Of a DNA stretch of 64,000 nt, positions 44,930 to 56,606 are shown one piece after another. The translations under genes and the position numbers were made by a program. The notes beneath the pieces were generated by a model. That model was not told where the DNA came from, did not search any database, and saw only the letters and a list, made by a program, of their open reading frames with translations. Source of the DNA: Portulaca oleracea (taxonomy: Eukaryota > Streptophyta > Magnoliopsida > Caryophyllales > Portulacaceae); the NCBI GenBank assembly GCA_029582165.1, contig CM055888.1:11848001-11912000 (forward strand), written 5' to 3'. How positions within the stretch are numbered: position 1 is the stretch's first letter; each line of letters begins with the position of its first letter.

Positions 44930-46500
44930 GCGGAGTATTACAAAGCTAAGGTTGCATCATTAGTTCAAGAGCGACTTTGATGGAGAATTGGAAATGGCAG
45001 GACAATTCAAATAGGCGATAAAAGGTGGCTAGGACAGGAGAGTCCAAGGTTAAAAGCAGGTGTAAGGGTCTATCAAATTCATAGATAACTTTAATTACTA
45101 GTTTTTTTCTAAATTTATCAAAATTTACCAAAACTTACCAAAAAAATACCAAATTTAAAATATATATATAATTATAATATATTGGCGTAAATTTATAAAA
45201 AATTATCAGAAATTACCAAAAATTACCAAAAGTTACCAAAATTTAACGTTTACCCAACGTTTTTTACCCATGAATTTGACAGGCTCTAAGTAATACAATT
45301 CTAACTCAATCGATAGCTTCTCTTGCAGTAACTGAAGGGTTTTCCCGATGGAATTAAAAAAAACATTGCATCTATTTTTTATGCTGAGACGGTTAAAGGT
45401 ATTTTAAAAATATTGGCTCCAAATGATTTGGTGACAGATTAGTTATGTTGGGGAGAGACAACATCAGGTATGTATACTATGAAATTAGGATATAAGGTAT
45501 TAGGTGTTATAAATAGTGTTTTTGAGGAAGGGGTCTTTACTACGTATACAAAATTATGGAAACACTTTTGGCATAGTAATGTGCCACCAAAGTGGAAAAT
45601 GTTTCTTCGGAAATGTGCAAATAATATTTGCACTTCCCTTGGTTGAGTAGAGGCAGAAACAAGGAACTAGGGAAGGGAACTACGGCTGGCATAATAATGA
45701 ACTGGAGACAGTATCATATCTATTTAGAGATTGCATTATTGCAAGACATATATGGTAGGCGAGCAATTTGGGGATTAGAGAAAACCAAACAGATTTAGAA
45801 TGGAGGAGATGGTTGGAGGATTAGTTACAGTATCTTATGAACACAGACAAAGATGGAGGCACTCAATTATTAAATTTTGCGGCTATTTTATGAGCATTAT
45901 AGAAAATACGGAATATGGTTAAATTATCAGCAAAAATAATTAATAAAGAGATTGTGGAGGGATGTTTATATAATGTTATGAAGGAAGTCAATTATTGGAG
46001 AAGAGTATATACAAAATCGAGGCGATTAATTGCCAAGACCCAGGAGATAGAGTTTTCTAGAAGAGTTAATTGTCATACATATCCAATCATACATGTTATA
46101 GTGGATGGTGCTTGGAAGGCGAGTTCGAATAAAACGACAGTAGCTTGGGTTACAAAGACTATAGATACAAGGCATGAAGTTAAATATGGAGGCATGGATT
46201 CTTGGGAATCTTCAGCAGTTCAGGCTGAGTTAGAAGTTGTGCGATTAGCTCTACAAGCAGTTAAAGAAGCTAACTATATATACAATCATTGAGATAGCCA
46301 CTGATTCGGAATTAGTGATAAGATATTTACATAAGCCGACTGAATGGTTTTTTCAGTGTATTCTTTAGTTTTCAACATTCTAGAGGCTCTTCAAGGTTTT
46401 CACATGTATAGAGTTTATAAGGTTCATAGAAGTTTAGTATATGATGCTCATAGGCTTGCCAAGTATATGTTAAAATATACAAACTTTTGATTTAAATGAT
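44930..46500 (+). pseudogene. LINE remnant: reverse-transcriptase zinc-binding and RNase H regions
   Basis: Translated pieces on the + strand read WRIGNGRTIQIGDKRWL (44980-45040) and KLWKHFWHSNVPPKWKMFLR (45550-45610, the zf-RVT region). At 45915-46292 there is a 125-residue frame with VDGAWKASSNKTTVAWV and SSAVQAELEVVRLALQAVKE, the RNase H-like (RVT_3) domain. Order and spacing fit the C-terminal third of a plant LINE ORF2. Stops and shifts occur throughout, and a Tourist MITE splits it. Confidence 0.8.
45066..45286. mobile_element. Tourist-like MITE inside the LINE remnant
   Basis: Ends GGGTCTATCAAATTCATAG and the inverted CATGAATTTGACAGGCTC, flanked by TAA (45063-45065 and 45287-45289). 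It has the same family features (TTACCAAAATT repeats) as 15983-16205. It inserted into the already present LINE coding sequence. Confidence 0.85.
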
Positions 46501-46883
46501 AAAATGATTATTCTGACAAAAAAAATAAAATCATATACATTATCCACTTTGCGATAAGATGTTTATAATTTTCGCACAGTGGACACAGACAGTCTCTATT
46601 TTGTTTGGTAGAAATATCATTTAATTTGTTGGGTGAGTCTCTAGAAGTGGTGAAAGGACAAAATTCTTTTCCAGCATGGTCGATGCATACAACTTACAAG
46701 CTGTACCGTATAATATCCACCACTCGTTAAGATTTTTTCAATTTGTTCTCATATCCATCACTCGTTGAGATTTTTTCAATTTTGTTCAGATAATGGGCAA
46801 GAATCGTTTCAATGAACGTTGCTAAAAATTTTGAAAGTATATAAAAAGTTTTAGAACACGTGGGATTATTTGGTTATATGTTA
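46501..46883. other. Intergenic DNA, no gene seen
   Basis: AT-rich sequence between the LINE remnant and a MITE. It contains an imperfect direct repeat, CACTCGTTAAGATTTTTTCA at about 46721 and CACTCGTTGAGATTTTTTCA at about 46760, about 39 bp apart. Nothing else is recognised. Confidence 0.5.
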
Positions 46884-47101
46884 CCCTATTTCATATTATT
46901 TGTTCTCTTTAAAAATTATACAGTTAAATTTTAATGATTTATTAAAAAAAATACTAGGATTAGATTCAAATGAAAAGTACTATCATAAAAGTATAATATT
47001 ACAATTGTTAATAAAATATCATAACAAAAAGTTATCAGTAAAACAACGACATTGAAAACGAGACCGTCAATAAAAAGACAAATAATATGGAACGAAGGAA
47101 G
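46884..47101. mobile_element. Stowaway-like MITE, diverged
   Basis: Ends CCCTATTTCATATTATTTG and the inverted CAAATAATATGGAACGAAGG, with TA on both sides. Interior GGATTAGATTCAAATGAAAA relates it to the 18460 family. Confidence 0.75.
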
Positions 47102-47241
47102 TAATAAATAATAAGAATATTCGTTATATTGTCTATAAAAATTTCAAAAGTTTTCACATTTTTTCAAAATTTTAAGAAACTAGTGTATTATGTCAATATA
47201 TATGTTAACAAATGAACTTTTAGAATAAATTGATAAATTTA

Positions 47242-47516
47242 GGCACTGTTCTTTTATATAGTCATGCTACAGAATTACATGCATATGGTGGAATTTGAAA
47301 AAGTGTGGTAATAGTGGTGAGTTGTGGTGAGAATTTTGGTAAGTAGGTAGATGAGGAGAGAGAATGTGAAAAGTAGAGGAGAAAAGTGAGGAGAGAGAAA
47401 AGTCAAGAGATATATTGATAATGATGTGGTGTGGTGTGGTGAAGTGTGATAGAAATTAAAAAGTTGCACTACGGTGTGGTACCGCACTGCAATCTACCGC
47501 ATAAAAGAATGGCACC
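47242..47516. mobile_element. MITE with TGTTCTTTTAT ends
   Basis: Left GGCACTGTTCTTTTATATAG and right CCGCATAAAAGAATGGCACC are inverted. The GGTGAGTTGTGGTGAG and AGAGAATGTGAAAAGTAGAG blocks match the copy at 15715-15977. Confidence 0.75.
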
Positions 47517-48251
47517 TTATATATGTTGATGAATTTTATAATAATATTAATAATATATAATAAATTCGATAGTAAATATTGATAAATTATTTTCTTAAAT
47601 TTAATTTCTTAGATGATTTAGAGCAAATGCAATGCTAAAGAAAAAAAAGAGAATGCAACACACGCTGAATTGTTGAGTGTTTTCTTTATTCCACATAGTC
47701 ATACTTTACTTCAACATGGTACTTCTTGCGCCCAATCGCATGAAGAATCTGCTCTAATACCATTTGTTAGGGAGATACAAAACGAGAACATATCTCAACT
47801 AAGACCCATAGTAACAAGTTAAGTAAGGTTGTAACTTAAAATCAATTAGTGTCAAAAGGAGTAACTCATTTGACTTATATACCATATTCTTTCAACTTAA
47901 TCTTTCGATATGGAACTTCAAACTCATGACTGAATCCCGACTATTAAGCTTATCACGTCAACTATTATAAAAATGGTCTGTTTTAGATACAATTCTATAT
48001 ATTCCAAAAAACTCATGTCCTTTAAAATAATGAAATTACGATATATGTTTATAATAATTTAAATATACATAAATATATTTTTGGAATGATTCATTGATTT
48101 ATAAAAGGTGAAGTGACACTTCACTTAAGAGAAACATGATTATGCTTCAAGAGCATGTTTGTCCTGTGCGCCCAACTCACAATCAATCTCAATGCTCCAT
48201 GTGCATCCAATTATTTTGTAAAATCAACCTGTGTGGCCCATGTTTGGGGGT
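47517..48251. other. Intergenic DNA, no gene seen
   Basis: AT-rich, unrecognised. Ends at the 8-bp duplication TTGGGGGT of the next hAT element. Confidence 0.4.
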
Positions 48252-49639
48252 CGGGGTAGGGTAGGGGTAGGGGTAGGGGTAGGGGTGAATAACATGAGGA
48301 ACCTTACTCTTATCTGTTTAAACGGGTTCAAAATTAAATAATTTTATCCCGTTTAAATCGGTTTCTAAGTTTCAAAAACCTTATCATTACCCGCGGTTTT
48401 GATTCCGAGTACCTACCTATTATATACTAATTATATTTTCTGACATGTTTTATTATTAAAAAAAACATATTATGCTAAAGTTCGACATTTTTCTTTTAAA
48501 AAAATAATGTTTGATATGTCATGATTTCATCAATACATTTTGATATTAACTACCATATGTCAAGCCCACATTGCTTTAAAGTCCAAGCAGACCAAAAATT
48601 TTAAATAGTCTTACAAGTTCATTTCACAGAAACGAACAACCATAGAAAATTACAAATAGTCTTTAGTGAAAATTAAGTCTCAATAAAAATTACAACTTCA
48701 CGAGAACATAAGTGATATAACAAGCTTAAAATTCCATAAAGTATTGAAGTTTAGTGACAATAACCGGAACCTAAACCTAATTAACAGGTTCCATGCTTCG
48801 ATTCAAGGTTCCGGTACAGGGTAATAGTTTAAAAACCTTACCCTTACCCGTTTGACAAGTTCCTGAATTTAAAAAACATTACCCTTACTCTTACCCATTT
48901 GACCGGTTCAGGTTTCGGAACCTACCCATTTGACCGGTTTCAGTCAGGTTCTAGGTTCCATATCTGGTAAAACCTAAACCGAAACTTGAACCGCAAAACC
49001 AGTAAAACCAAACGGTAAAAGTGGTTAACCGAATCGCTTTTTGTGTAAAAGCAATTTAGGTTAACCAAACCGCTTTTACCGGTTTAGGTTTAGGTTTGGG
49101 ATTTCTCAAAAAACGGTTAACCACGCCGTTAACCGATTTTAACCTTTTTTTTGTAAAAAAAAAACCTATTGAGTCTGATTGCCTTTTGTGAGTGTGAGCG
49201 ACTGTGCGTACGTAGCTTCAATTAAAATTTGTGAATTTATTTTTTTTATTTTTTTTAGTAATTTTAAGTGGGAGAAGACCCTACTTCTCTCAATTCTCAT
49301 TACTATGTGATACTGCGTAAACTGTGAAATAGCCATATGGTTACAATTACTTCCATAAATGTTATTGTAAATTTCCATTGAAGCATAAACCGTGTATAGA
49401 ATGCGGACCGAACCGTGTAAATTTCGATTTGGTTTAAGTTTCTTGATTTTAAATGCGGTTAACTTTTTCTAAATTGCGGTTTCGAGGTTTGGTTTAGGTT
49501 TTCAGATTTCAAAAGCGGTTAACCGCATAATGCAGTTTCGGTTTCCAAAATCCAAAAACCTCAAAAGCGGTTGCGGTTAACTGCGGTTGAAGTTAACCGG
49601 TTTTGGTCACCCCTAATATCTGGAACCGCTCACCCCTAC
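48252..49639. mobile_element. hAT-like non-autonomous element with expanded GGGGTA repeats
   Basis: TTGGGGGT flanks both sides (48244-48251 and 49640-49647), an 8-bp hAT-type duplication. The right end GGAACCGCTCACCCCTAC is the inverse of GTAGGGGTGA…GGAACC at the left. At the left the GTAGGG unit is multiplied (48253-48284). A second element (48968-49615) is nested inside. The body is rich in GGTTCCGGTA/ACCGGTTTCAG text. Non-coding. Confidence 0.75.
48968..49615. mobile_element. Nested hAT-like MITE with 8-bp TSD
   Basis: A perfect duplication ATATCTGG flanks it (48960-48967 and 49616-49623). The right end is GGTTTTGGTCACCCCTA. The left end TAAAACCTAAACCGAAAC lacks the expected GGGGTGACC block, as if a few bases were lost. 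The 648-bp body consists mostly of GCGGTTAACCGC-type words, giving it much internal self-complementarity. Confidence 0.75.
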
Positions 49640-49713
49640 TTGGGGGTGTCAAGTTTCATGAGCGCCGGACTAGGATCGTACAACTGATTTTGGCAGCCTC
49701 AGTAAGTCAAGTA

Positions 49714-49951
49714 CTCCCTCTGTTTGGTTTTATCAGTCGCCTTGGAAATTGTGCCAAAAACTTTGACCGTTAATATTTTAATTTGTACAATGATTCATCA
49801 TACGAAACTGATGTCATTAGATTCAAAACAAAAAAATATTATTAAAAAAGTATAATATTATATTTTTTTACAAAAACATTTATATTAGAAATTATTGATT
49901 AAAAATTGGCACTGAAAACCATAAATGACAGATAAAAAAGAACGGAGGGAG
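49714..49951. mobile_element. Stowaway-like MITE
   Basis: Ends CTCCCTCTGTTTGGTTTTAT and the inverted ATAAAAAAGAACGGAGGGAG, with TA on both sides (49712-49713 and 49952-49953). Confidence 0.85.
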
Positions 49952-50501
49952 TATAAATAAAAACTCAAATAAATGTTGCCTTTTCCTTTTTAAATAAAAT
50001 TTAGAATTGGTTAGAATTGATAAACTTTATCCGATCTAAAATATTCAAATTATCCAACCCATAAAAAATCGGATTTAGACATAGGGGGCGTTTGGTGCCC
50101 AGCAGATAGCTGTTGGCTCTTTGTAGCTGATAGCTGTTTAGTTAGCTGTTTGACTTTTGGCTGTTTTGTTAGCTGTTTTGTCAGCTGTTGGTATTAGCTA
50201 TTTGTATAAAATATAAAAAAAAAAAACTGTTTGGTAGAGTTAGATGTTTGTAGGATGACTTTTTCTCCTAATTTCCAATTGTACCGTTGACTTTATTTTT
50301 AGTGTTTTTTAACATTATGATTTTTTAAAATTTATTTTTAGGTTTTTCCGTCCATAATATAATTCATTTTAGGTTTAACATTATGAATCATATTCATTTT
50401 TAGTTTTTTTTTTAAATCCCGATGTACTTTTACAATTTAATGTAGATATTTTATAATTTATTTGTAGAAATTACATTATTGTAAATAATAGGTATATGTA
50501 T

Positions 50502-50978
50502 TGTTGGAAAAAATCAAGGCTGCTGGGAAAGAAACGAATCAAGGCTGTGGAGAACACAAGAAAACTGAGCCGTGGAAGAATCACTGCCTTGAAAGCGATT
50601 ACGGCCCGACCTCGGTGCCAATCGGAATTGTCGTTCGCTCCTCAAGGTTAACTCAGATTATCCCGGGACACGTGCACTCGTGGCCAAGGATATGGAGTAT
50701 GAGAAACTGTGTGCCCAGAAAGGAAGAAGAGAGGAGAGGAGAGGAGAGGAGAGGAGAAGAGAATTGTATTCGATGATGAACACAGTCCTCCAGAGGCTCC
50801 AATTTATAGGAGAAACTGGAAGCCAACAGCCACATAAAACATGAACTAAAAAAGAGATAAAAAAAGGGGGAAATCACAAAAAAAAGACTGACTAAAAAAA
50901 GGAAAACGACTAATTGTAGCCATTACTCCAATTGAATGACTAAAAAAGGAAAACAACTATTTTTAGTCATTACCAACA
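50502..50978 (-). repeat. Left LTR (3' LTR) of the copia element at 50.5-55.7 kb
   Basis: Matches 55264-55720. Differences include the number of GAGGA repeats near 50731-50760 and a short segment near 50810-50835. Confidence 0.93.
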
Positions 50979-51574
50979 ATCCCCACTAATGGCTTATAAA
51001 GAAGTCAAGAAAAGAAAAGGAAAAACTGGGCAAAACAGGTCAGATACTTAGGTGTCAATATCTTTCGATTTAAATTGACACATTAGTGATGTGAGGCAAT
51101 AGTCAATAATCTAACAAGTGGACTAGGCCTTGAACTTGGAAGACTTTGATTGAGACCCCCACAACACGTATCAACCTACAGAAAAACATACTCCGCGATA
51201 ACAACATTTGCGCCTTTATGGCCATGCGCACACCTTGGGACTCATAAGTGCTCTAGAGAGATAGCCCAAATCTCTTATAAAAAGCGGCCAAACCTTCACA
51301 CTTACGTAGGTAATTCCATCAAGTCTATCTCAACATAAACCACCACAAATGTGACTATGAAATTATTAAGAGCAATTAGCTCATCCTTACAATAAACAAT
51401 CGGTGAATCCTTCAGTGCGTCTCACAAGCACCCCCCACCAAAGGGCGTGGATTCATTAAGAGAATAATCTCAACCTTAGAAGCACTACTTTGCACCATAG
51501 GGATAAGGATGTAGTGCATCTCGAAGATTAGTATGGTTTCGTTGGACCAAATAATTGGTATCCACCATACCTCT

Positions 51575-52177
51575 TCAAGCCACAGGCTTAAGCCCTATCC
51601 CCCTCGATGCCTCTAGAACAACTCGTCTAGTCAACCCCTTAGTGAGAGGATCCGCCAAATTCTTCTCGGATCTCACATACTGCAAGGATATTACTCCATG
51701 CTTTAGCAATTGTCTCGCTGCACTGTGTCTAACACGGATATGTCTCACTTTCCCGTTGTAGTCACTGTTATGAGCCACTCCAATTGCTACCTGTGAGTCA
51801 CAATGTATAGAGATAGGTGTCTCTTGTTTCTCCCATAGTGGCACGTCTGCTAAGAGACCTCTAAGCCACTCTGCTTCTTGACCTGCCAACTCAAGAGCAA
51901 TAAACTCAGATTCCATGGTAGAGCGGGCTATGCATGTCTGTTTTGCAGACTTCCACGAGATAGCCCCTCCACCCAAGGTAAAAACATAACCACTAGTAGA
52001 ACTAACTTCATCATTATCAGAAATCCAGTTTGCATCACAATATCCTTCTACAACAGCAGGAAATTTATTAAAGTGCAAACACCAATCCATTGTACCTTTT
52101 AGATACTTAAGCAAACGATGAAGTGCATTCCAATGTTCTTGACTAGGATTATGAGTGTAGTGACTCAATCTACTCAC
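51575..52177 (-). pseudogene. Copia RNase H
   Basis: The 200-residue frame has [40 protein letters not shown] and [14 protein letters not shown], then [10 protein letters not shown] near the end. All are standard copia RNase H blocks with the acidic residues present. It is in a different frame from the reverse transcriptase because of a small insertion near 52200. Confidence 0.9.
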
Positions 52178-52962
52178 AACATAAGCAATATCAGGACGAG
52201 TGAACTCCGAGTAAAGTTCATCAAAAACATTACACTTCCTATAATTTTAGCATAGTCAGATTGAGACACACTAGGACCGTTGTTCTTCTTTAAATGTATA
52301 CTGGGATCGTAGGGAGTTCTAACAGGTGTCACCTCAAACATGTTAAATTTCTTTAACACTTTCTCAATATAGTGTGACTGACACAAAGCATAACCAGAGT
52401 TGGTTTTCCGAATTTTAATCCCTAAGATCACATCGGCTTCACCCATATCTTTCATTTCAAACAAAGAAGACAACAACATTTTAGTCTCATTGACTACAAG
52501 CAAATTTGTACCAAAGATCAGCATATCATCAACATATAAGCATATGAGCACACAATCTGATCCTATCATCTTGGAATAGACACAAGAATCAGACAAATTT
52601 GCAACAAATCCATTTTTCACAAGAGAACTATCAAACTTCTCAAACCACTGTTTAGGAGCTTGCTTTAGGCCATAAAGAGATTTTCTCAATCTGCATACTT
52701 TATCCTCCTGACCTGGTACTTCACAACCCTCAGTTTCGGTCATATAGATTTCTTCCTCTAAGTCACCATTAAGAAAAGCTGTCTTTACATCCATTTGATG
52801 CACAACAAGATCAAAAATCGCAGCTAACGTAATCAACGTTCTAATGGTACTTATTTTCGTAACAGGAGAATAAGTGTCAAAATAATCTATCCCTTTCTTT
52901 TGGTCAAAACCTCTAATGACAAGTCTAGCCTTATATTTATCAATTGAACCGTTAGACCTCAA
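52174..52962 (-). pseudogene. Copia reverse transcriptase
   Basis: The frame includes KYKARLVIRGFDQKKGIDYF, VHQMDVKTAFLNGDLEEEIY, LYGLKQAPKQWFEKFDSSLV and the catalytic CLYVDDMLIFG. A TAG codon stands just upstream at about 52978-52980, where a tryptophan codon is usual, and the end runs out of frame near 52200 (short repeated ACTCG around the break). Confidence 0.9.
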
Positions 52963-52977
52963 TTTCTTTTTGAAAAT

Positions 52978-53943
52978 CTATTTACTACTAATAGGTCTAC
53001 AACCCTTAGGCAAATCAGTTAATTCCCAAGTTTTATTAGACACTAGGGAATCTATTTCACTTCTAATGGCTTCCTTCCAAAAGGTTGCATCAATAGATCT
53101 AATAGCCTCAGCATAGGTTTTTGGATCTTCATCAATTGGAAATAAAGTCACAAAATCCTCAGTCAAAGCATCCACATCATAGTGATTAAAAACTTCAACT
53201 AGGAAAGCGGTAAAAAAATCAGGTCCAAAAACAGTTGTAGTTCTTTGTCTTTTACTTCTTCTAGGCTTAATTTCCACATTTCTAGTACTAGAACTAGCAA
53301 TAGGCAAGCTCACATTTTCAGGTACTACATTAGACACTACATCAGTTACCACATTAGGCACATTCTTTTTCAACGAAAACACTTGCTCAAAAAATTCAAC
53401 ATCTCTATATTCAGAAATTGAATAATCACTCAAAGACATGAAACGATAGGCAACACTGTTTTGAGCATATCCAATAAAAACAGCATCAAAGGTTTGGCCT
53501 ATGTTGGTACGCTTATGACTAAGTAAAGCCACTTTATCCAAACACCCCCACACTTTCAAATAATTCAAATTCGGGGCATATCCTTTCCAAAGTTCATATG
53601 GGGTATGATCCCTATTTTTATGGGGAACTCTATTGAGAATAAAACAGCCAGTCAAAACAGCTTCCCCCCACATGTTATCAGGCAATCCAGAACTCAGAAG
53701 CATAGCATTCATCATTTCCTTAAGGGTACGATTCTTACGCTCTGCTATACCATTTTGTTGAGGGGTGTAAGGAGCGGTAGTCTCATGAATAATACCATTT
53801 TTCTCACAGAAAACAGCTAAAGTTGTTGAGTCATATTCACCACCCCTATCAAACCTAAGCCTCTTGATTTTCCGGTCTAGTTGATTATCAACATCTGCCT
53901 TATATTTTAAGAACACTTCTTCAGCCTCGTCTTTAGACCTCAA
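52978..53943 (-). pseudogene. Copia integrase
   Basis: Shows RFDRGGEYDSTTLAVFCEKN, TAPYTPQQNGIAERKNRTLK (the D and E of the DDE triad), WGEAVLTGCFILNRVPHK and VFIGYA, then the linker to the reverse transcriptase. It shares frame with the Gag-protease part but is separated from it by an in-frame stop at about 53989-53991, so the first D of the triad is in the interval around that stop. Confidence 0.9.
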
Positions 53944-53991
53944 AAGGTAAACTTTTGTATATCTAGAGAAGTCATCTACAAAGGTAATATA

Positions 53992-55242
53992 CTATTTCTT
54001 TCCTCCTTTGCTCATTGTGTTCTTAAAGTCGGCTAGGTCTAAATGAACAAGTTCAAGCAACTGAGTTGATCTCGTAGTTACTGACTTAAAAGGTTTCTTG
54101 GCAAATTTTGCCTCAACACAAACATCACATTTAGAACAACTTTCTGTGCTAACATTTGGAATTAATTTCATGTTCTTTAGTCTGTTTACAGAAGCATAAT
54201 TCACATATCCAAGTCTATCATGCCAAAGGTTAACAAATTCAGCAATATAAGCAGAAATAGAAGCATTTCCATTAGCATCAGATGCAACATTCAGAACATA
54301 TAAGCCATTACTACGATACCCCTTCCCAACAAATACCCCATTACGAAGGATAACAATTTTTTCAGCCTTTTGGTTCACCTCAAAACCAGCAACATCAAGG
54401 AGGCTACTAGAAACTAGATTTCTACGAAGGGAAGGGACATACAACACATTGTTCAAGCATAAAGGTTTTCCATAAGTAAATTTAAGGAGAACTTTCCCTT
54501 TACCTAGTACCGCAGCAGTGGAAGAATTGCCCATGAAGACATGTTCACCATCAGGAACCTCTTCAAAGTCATGCATCAGATTCTTGTTGGTGCAGAAATG
54601 TCTAGTTGCTCCATTGTCCAGAATCCACTCGTTGTTGTTAGTCACGAGATTAGCTTCCACAGTTACTGCACAGAATACTTCAGTCTCCTCAGTTAGATTA
54701 GCTTGATTACTATTCTGTCCATTGAATTTCTGGTGGGTTTGAATTGCTCCTTTGCTCTGATTGCACTGATATGCCTTGTGGCCAGGTTTGCCACAGACAT
54801 AACAGAGAACCTTCTGCTTCTGGATTTTAGCATTAGGCTTGTTCAGTTGTTTCTGATGCTTGGATTGCTTCTGATCCTTCTTATTCTTTCCTTTGAACCT
54901 ATCTTTATTAGCAAGAACAGAAGATTCAACCAGGTTAGCTTTAACAGAATTCAAAGAGAAAGAAGACATCTTATCTTTCAAACGATTTGCTTCCTCAGTT
55001 CTCATGTGGCTGATTAATTGTTGAAGGGTCAGATCCTTCTTCTTGTGCTTGAGATTATTCCTATAGTCTCCGGATGGTGGTGTTGGTGCTTCTGGATCTT
55101 CAAGATGAGGCGAGGACAACACATAATCAATCTCTAACTGTTCAAGACAGAGAAATAACTTTTGGGACCATCGTTTGAAATTGGTTCCATCGAAAGGCTC
55201 AATTTTGTAGATCTCAGCGAGGGTTTTAGGAGGAGCAGCCAT
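53992..55242 (-). pseudogene. Copia Gag-protease, with shortened Gag
   Basis: 416 residues from ATG at 55242. Residues 1-50 are the Gag start (EPFDGTNFKRWSQKLFLCLE). The text then passes directly to DYRNNLKHKKKDLTLQQLIS, which in related elements comes about 100 residues later, so the UBN2 centre appears deleted in frame. The zinc knuckle CYVCGKPGHKAYQC is at 147-160. The protease site is D209-N-G, whereas the family norm is D-S/T-G. The pre-integrase HHCC region ends the frame. Confidence 0.9.
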
Positions 55243-55263
55243 TGATACTAATCGCTTTCAAAT

Positions 55264-55720
55264 TGTTGGAAAAAATCAAGGCTGCTGGGAAAGAAACGAA
55301 TCAAGGCTGTGGAGAACACAAGAAAACTGAGCCGTGGAAGAACCACTGCCTTGAAAGCGATTACGGCCCGACCTCGGTGCCAATCGGAATTGTCGGTCGC
55401 TCCCCAAGGTTAACTCAGATTATCCCCGGACACGTGCACTCGTGGCAAAGGATATGGAGTATGAAAAATTGTGTGCCCAGAAAGGAAGAGGAGAGGAGAG
55501 GAGAGGAGAAGAGAATTGTATTCGATGATGAACACAGTCCTCCACAGGCTCCAATTTATAGGGAAGCTCAAGCCCACAGAAAACATGAACTAAAAAAGAG
55601 ATAAAAAAAGGGGAAGCCACAAAAAAAGACTGACTAAAAAAAGGAAAACGACTAATTGTAGCCATTACTCCAATTGAATGACTAAAAAAGGAAAACAACT
55701 ATTTTTAGTCATTACCAACA
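55264..55720 (-). repeat. Right LTR (5' LTR) of the copia element at 50.5-55.7 kb
   Basis: Partner of 50502-50978. Gag starts only 22 bp inside it. The usual TGGTATCAGAGC primer-binding site is not evident; the minus strand reads ATTAGTATCAATGG near there, a weak match overlapping the Gag start. Confidence 0.93.
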
Positions 55721-56529
55721 TGTATAATCAATTAGTAACTACATTATCAACATAAACCATAATGACAATATGAGTCTCTTATCTAAATTAATAAGAAAAG
55801 CAAATGAACTAGGAGATTTTGAACACAAGTATCATCATACATAAATTAACTATGTGAAATACCTGATAATTAACTTGGAGAAATGTAGCGTGCTTGGAGA
55901 AGGCGAGAATGAGCGAGCGTTCTTTTGTGTTGCGGTGAATTGAAGCGAGGGATGAGAGAACAATTAAAAGAACTAAACCTAAATTATTTTATTTGATGGC
56001 AATTTTTTGTAATTTTTGTGAATTAATTGGTCAATATGGTAATTTAAAATATAAAAAGCCAACAGCTATTTACAAAAAGCTACTCATAGTAGCTTTTTAC
56101 AGTTTGGCTTTTTGGGGGAAAAAGCTAGTATAATCCGCCAATTTACTAAACACCCCAAATTAGCATATTGACTAGTCAAACAGCCAAAAATCCTCCAAAA
56201 AGCCATTTTCTCCAAAAAGTCAATCAAAAAGCCAGGCACCAAACGCCCCCTATGTATATTGTACAAAAAATACTATTTAGAGACAATTTTTTTTTAAAAA
56301 AAATGGAAAAATGTCGCAATCATATCCCATTGGAGTTATTCGAAACTAAAATACATCATACATCATCTATATTTACCCGAATCATATTTACCGATCCGAA
56401 ACAGTCGCGGCCACCGAATTGACAGGTCTAGTCAATCCAATATAAACACATGTGAATAAACGATCCTGATAGCAATCATGCTCTATCCAGAACATCATAT
56501 TGTCTAAAGTTACTTTTATAATAAACCTT

Positions 56530-56566
56530 TATAAAAATGTAATTTTCTCTCCTTCCATTATATATA
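56530..56566 (+). promoter_or_regulatory. Candidate TATA boxes of the PGIP-like gene
   Basis: TATAAAAA (56530-56537) and TATATATA (56559-56566) lie 77 and 48 bp upstream of the ATG. The first would give a leader of about 45 nt and the second one of about 15 nt. Both are plausible. Confidence 0.5.
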
Positions 56567-56606
56567 CCATGAGTTTCACGTGACTCTTTCACCATAACAA
56601 CAAACC

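Larger units (their letters stand above)
50502..55720 (-). mobile_element. Nearly complete Ty1/copia retrotransposon
   Basis: LTRs at 50502-50978 (477 bp) and 55264-55720 (457 bp) start TGTTGGAAAA and end TACCAACA. TGTAT flanks both sides (50497-50501 and 55721-55725). The purine tract AGTGGGGAT (minus strand) adjoins the left LTR. Gag, protease, integrase, reverse transcriptase and RNase H follow in order on the minus strand. Defects: two in-frame stops, one frameshift, and a Gag that seems to lack its central part. The LTRs differ by few substitutions plus indels in a GAGGA repeat, so the insertion looks recent. Confidence 0.95.
50094..56250. mobile_element. MITE (GGGGGCGTTTGGTGCC ends) split by a copia element
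   Basis: The left part 50094-50501 begins GGGGGCGTTTGGTGCC and the right part 55726-56250 ends with the perfect inverse GGCACCAAACGCCCCC. The inverted identity runs on into the flanks (ACATAG/CTATGT). The AGCTGTTTGACTTTTGGCTG repeats near the left pair with AAAGCCAACAGCTATTT-like words on the right. Its own length is about 933 bp. A copia retrotransposon inserted in its middle. Another copy starts at 63648. Confidence 0.8.

Noticed and set aside
48253..48284. Interstitial telomeric repeat
   Set aside because: The unit is GGGGTA, not the plant TTTAGGG, and it coincides with the terminal sequence of a hAT-like element.
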